Below, one piece after another: positions 13,238 to 14,403 of a DNA stretch of 14,403 bases. The translations under genes were made by a program, and so were the position numbers. Location: the NCBI GenBank assembly GCA_003132125.1, contig PKWT01000366.1, positions 1,488 through 15,890 of the forward strand, given 5' to 3'. The stretch is from Micrococcales bacterium (lineage in GTDB: Bacteria; Actinomycetota; Actinomycetes; Actinomycetales; Dermatophilaceae). The notes under the pieces were generated by a model. The model was not told the origin of the DNA. It worked only from the letters and a program-made list of their open reading frames with translations, and searched no databases. Every line of letters begins with the position of its first letter. Positions within the stretch are counted from its first letter, which is position 1.

Positions 13238-14341
13238 ATGACTGAAGCCTCTCTCAAGACCTCCCCGCTCCACGACCGTCACGTTGCCCTTGGAGCCAAG
13301 ATGGCTGACTTCGGCGGCTGGGAGATGCCGATCGAGTACCCCGGAGGAGGCGTGGTGCGCGAGCACACGGCCGTCCGTGAGCGTGTCGGCATCTTCGATG
13401 TCAGCCACCTGGGCAAAGCCAGCGTCAAGGGTCCCGGCGCTGCGGCGTTCATCAACTCCTGCCTGACCAATGACCTCGGCCGCATTCACGAGGGCAAGGC
13501 GCAATACACCCTGTGCTGCGACGAGACCGGCGGGGTGGTTGATGACCTCATCGTCTACCTGCGCGCCGAGGACGACGTCTTCCTCATCCCCAACGCCTCC
13601 AACACTGCCGAGGTCGTACGCCGGCTGCAGGCGGCTGCGCCCGAGGGCCTGCAGATCGAGAACCTGCACGATGGGTACGGCGTCATCGCGGTCCAGGGCA
13701 ACAAGAGCGACGAGGTCCTCCAGGCACTTGGTCTGCCGACCGGCCACGAGTACATGTCGTTCGTCGAGGCCGACTGGAACGACAAGCCGGTCATCGTCTG
13801 CCGCACCGGCTACACCGGCGAGCGCGGATACGAGCTGGTTCCGCGCTGGGACGACTCGTTGGCGCTCTGGGACGCGCTGGTCGAGGCCGCGGCACCGTAT
13901 GACGGGCTGCCCTGTGGCCTGGGTTCTCGGGACACCTTGCGCACCGAGATGGGCTACCCGCTGCACGGTCACGAGCTGAGCCTGGACATCACTCCGGTGC
14001 AGGCTCGGTCCGGCTGGGCCGTTGGCTGGAAGAAGGATGCGTTCTGGGGCAAGGACGCGCTCGTCGCAGAGAAGGCCGCCGGTCCCAAGCGCGCCACCTG
14101 GGGCCTGCTGGCCACCGGCCGTGGGATTCCGCGTTCGCACTGCCAGGTCAAGGGCGCGGACGGCACGCTGCTGGGCGAAGTCACCTCCGGGACGTTCTCG
14201 CCGACCCTGAAGCAGGGAATCGCTTTGGCGCTGCTCGCTCCGAGTGCCAAGGAGGGCGACGAGGTCGTCATCGACGTCCGTGGCCGCGACGTCCTCGCGA
14301 CCGTCGTCAAGCCTCCGTTCGTCCAGGTCCAGATCCGCTAG
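13238..14341 (+). CDS. gcvT: Glycine cleavage system T protein (aminomethyltransferase)
   Basis: GcvT takes the aminomethyl group from lipoylated GcvH and gives it to tetrahydrofolate, releasing ammonia and 5,10-methylene-THF. The 367-residue product is of normal length. It shows FGGWEMPIEYPGG (residues 25-37), IFDVSHLGK (52-60), GGVVDDLIVY (98-107) with Asp102 at the expected catalytic aspartate, then RTGYTGERGYEL, GLGSRDTLRTEMGYPLHGHE and SGTFSPTLKQGIALAL of the C-terminal domains. The in-frame GTG at 13196 and ATG at 13199 lie upstream, but ATG 13238 fits the family N-terminus (SPLHDRHVALGAKM) and lies 7 nt after TACCGT. The partner genes gcvP and gcvH are not in the window; lpdA nearby supplies the L protein. 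Confidence 0.97.
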   Translation: MTEASLKTSPLHDRHVALGAKMADFGGWEMPIEYPGGGVVREHTAVRERVGIFDVSHLGKASVKGPGAAAFINSCLTNDLGRIHEGKAQYTLCCDETGGVVDDLIVYLRAEDDVFLIPNASNTAEVVRRLQAAAPEGLQIENLHDGYGVIAVQGNKSDEVLQALGLPTGHEYMSFVEADWNDKPVIVCRTGYTGERGYELVPRWDDSLALWDALVEAAAPYDGLPCGLGSRDTLRTEMGYPLHGHELSLDITPVQARSGWAVGWKKDAFWGKDALVAEKAAGPKRATWGLLATGRGIPRSHCQVKGADGTLLGEVTSGTFSPTLKQGIALALLAPSAKEGDEVVIDVRGRDVLATVVKPPFVQVQIR

Positions 14342-14402
14342 CGCCAAGCACGTCGAGGTAGCCCGCGCTGGCGCGCCACAACGCGTCGGCGACGGGCTCC
14401 AG
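14307..14402 (-). CDS. Probable 3' end of a minus-strand gene running off the window
   Basis: The frame from the right edge reads LEPVADALWRASAGYLDVLG then ASGSGPGRTEA and TGA (14307-14309). In the roughly 21 codons outside gcvT, about 19 third positions are G or C, which is the coding bias of this genome. That bias is lost in the tail overlapping gcvT. If real, the gene converges on gcvT and overlaps its 3' end by 35 bp. Too little is visible for a family assignment. Confidence 0.45.
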   Translation of the reverse strand: MEPVADALWRASAGYLDVLGASGSGPGRTEA

Positions 14403-14403
14403 C

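Noticed and set aside
11782..13245. Long plus-strand open frame (487 codons) opposite pepA
   Set aside because: It mirrors a gene with all M17 catalytic residues, and the translation is low-complexity with no recognisable domain.
1..14403. tRNA, rRNA, integrase, transposase or attachment site
   Set aside because: I looked for these on both strands and recognised none; all larger open frames are accounted for by the genes listed.

Overview
This is a high-GC actinobacterial chromosome segment. Codon use is strongly G/C at third positions, GTG starts are common, and several genes appear to be leaderless. The gene content and order (gcvT / pepA / lpdA / sucB(dlaT) / TIGR01777-type epimerase / lipB) is a known actinobacterial housekeeping neighbourhood; from memory, mycobacteria keep gcvT-pepB-dlaT-Rv2216-lipB in the same relative order. 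An Intrasporangiaceae-like or related actinomycete is my guess, not something the sequence proves.

Layout. Positions 2-631 (-) hold complete lipB. Positions 796-6396 hold four genes that sit between lipB and the epimerase gene: an MMPL-family transporter (+), a Gfo/Idh/MocA oxidoreductase (+), a peptidase S51 (peptidase E-like) protein (-), and a membrane-anchored protein kinase-like protein with degenerate catalytic motifs (+). Positions 6393-10678 (-) are a run of three co-directional genes: lpdA, then sucB/dlaT, then the epimerase. Positions 10679-10892 are a divergent intergenic region. Positions 10893-11570 (+) carry a possible 13-codon leaderless leader ORF coupled to a 116-residue uncharacterised protein, then a DUF5302-type small protein. 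A strong hairpin at 11604-11640 separates these from pepA (11668-13164, -). gcvT (13238-14341, +) is divergent from pepA. The last 62 bases look like the 3' end of another minus-strand gene that overlaps the gcvT tail.

How the genes fit together. Most of the core is lipoate-centred. LipB puts octanoate on lipoyl domains (LipA, expected next to lipB, lies outside the window). SucB/DlaT carries two lipoyl domains. LpdA reoxidises dihydrolipoamide for the 2-oxoacid dehydrogenases and the glycine cleavage system. GcvT takes the aminomethyl group from lipoylated GcvH. The four-gene block between lipB and the epimerase has no obvious lipoate link and is best read as lineage-specific cargo.

Unusual points. 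Five start codons (lipB, the oxidoreductase, peptidase E, the leader ORF and gcvT) sit 6-7 nt downstream of a TANNNT -10 hexamer, the layout of leaderless mRNAs. The kinase-like protein lacks several catalytic residues. Two lipoyl domains in one gene are almost identical at the DNA level, and the linker contains a perfect 54-bp tandem duplication. I found no CRISPR array, RNA gene, insertion sequence or phage gene, and nothing that amounts to a clear new defence or biosynthetic system.
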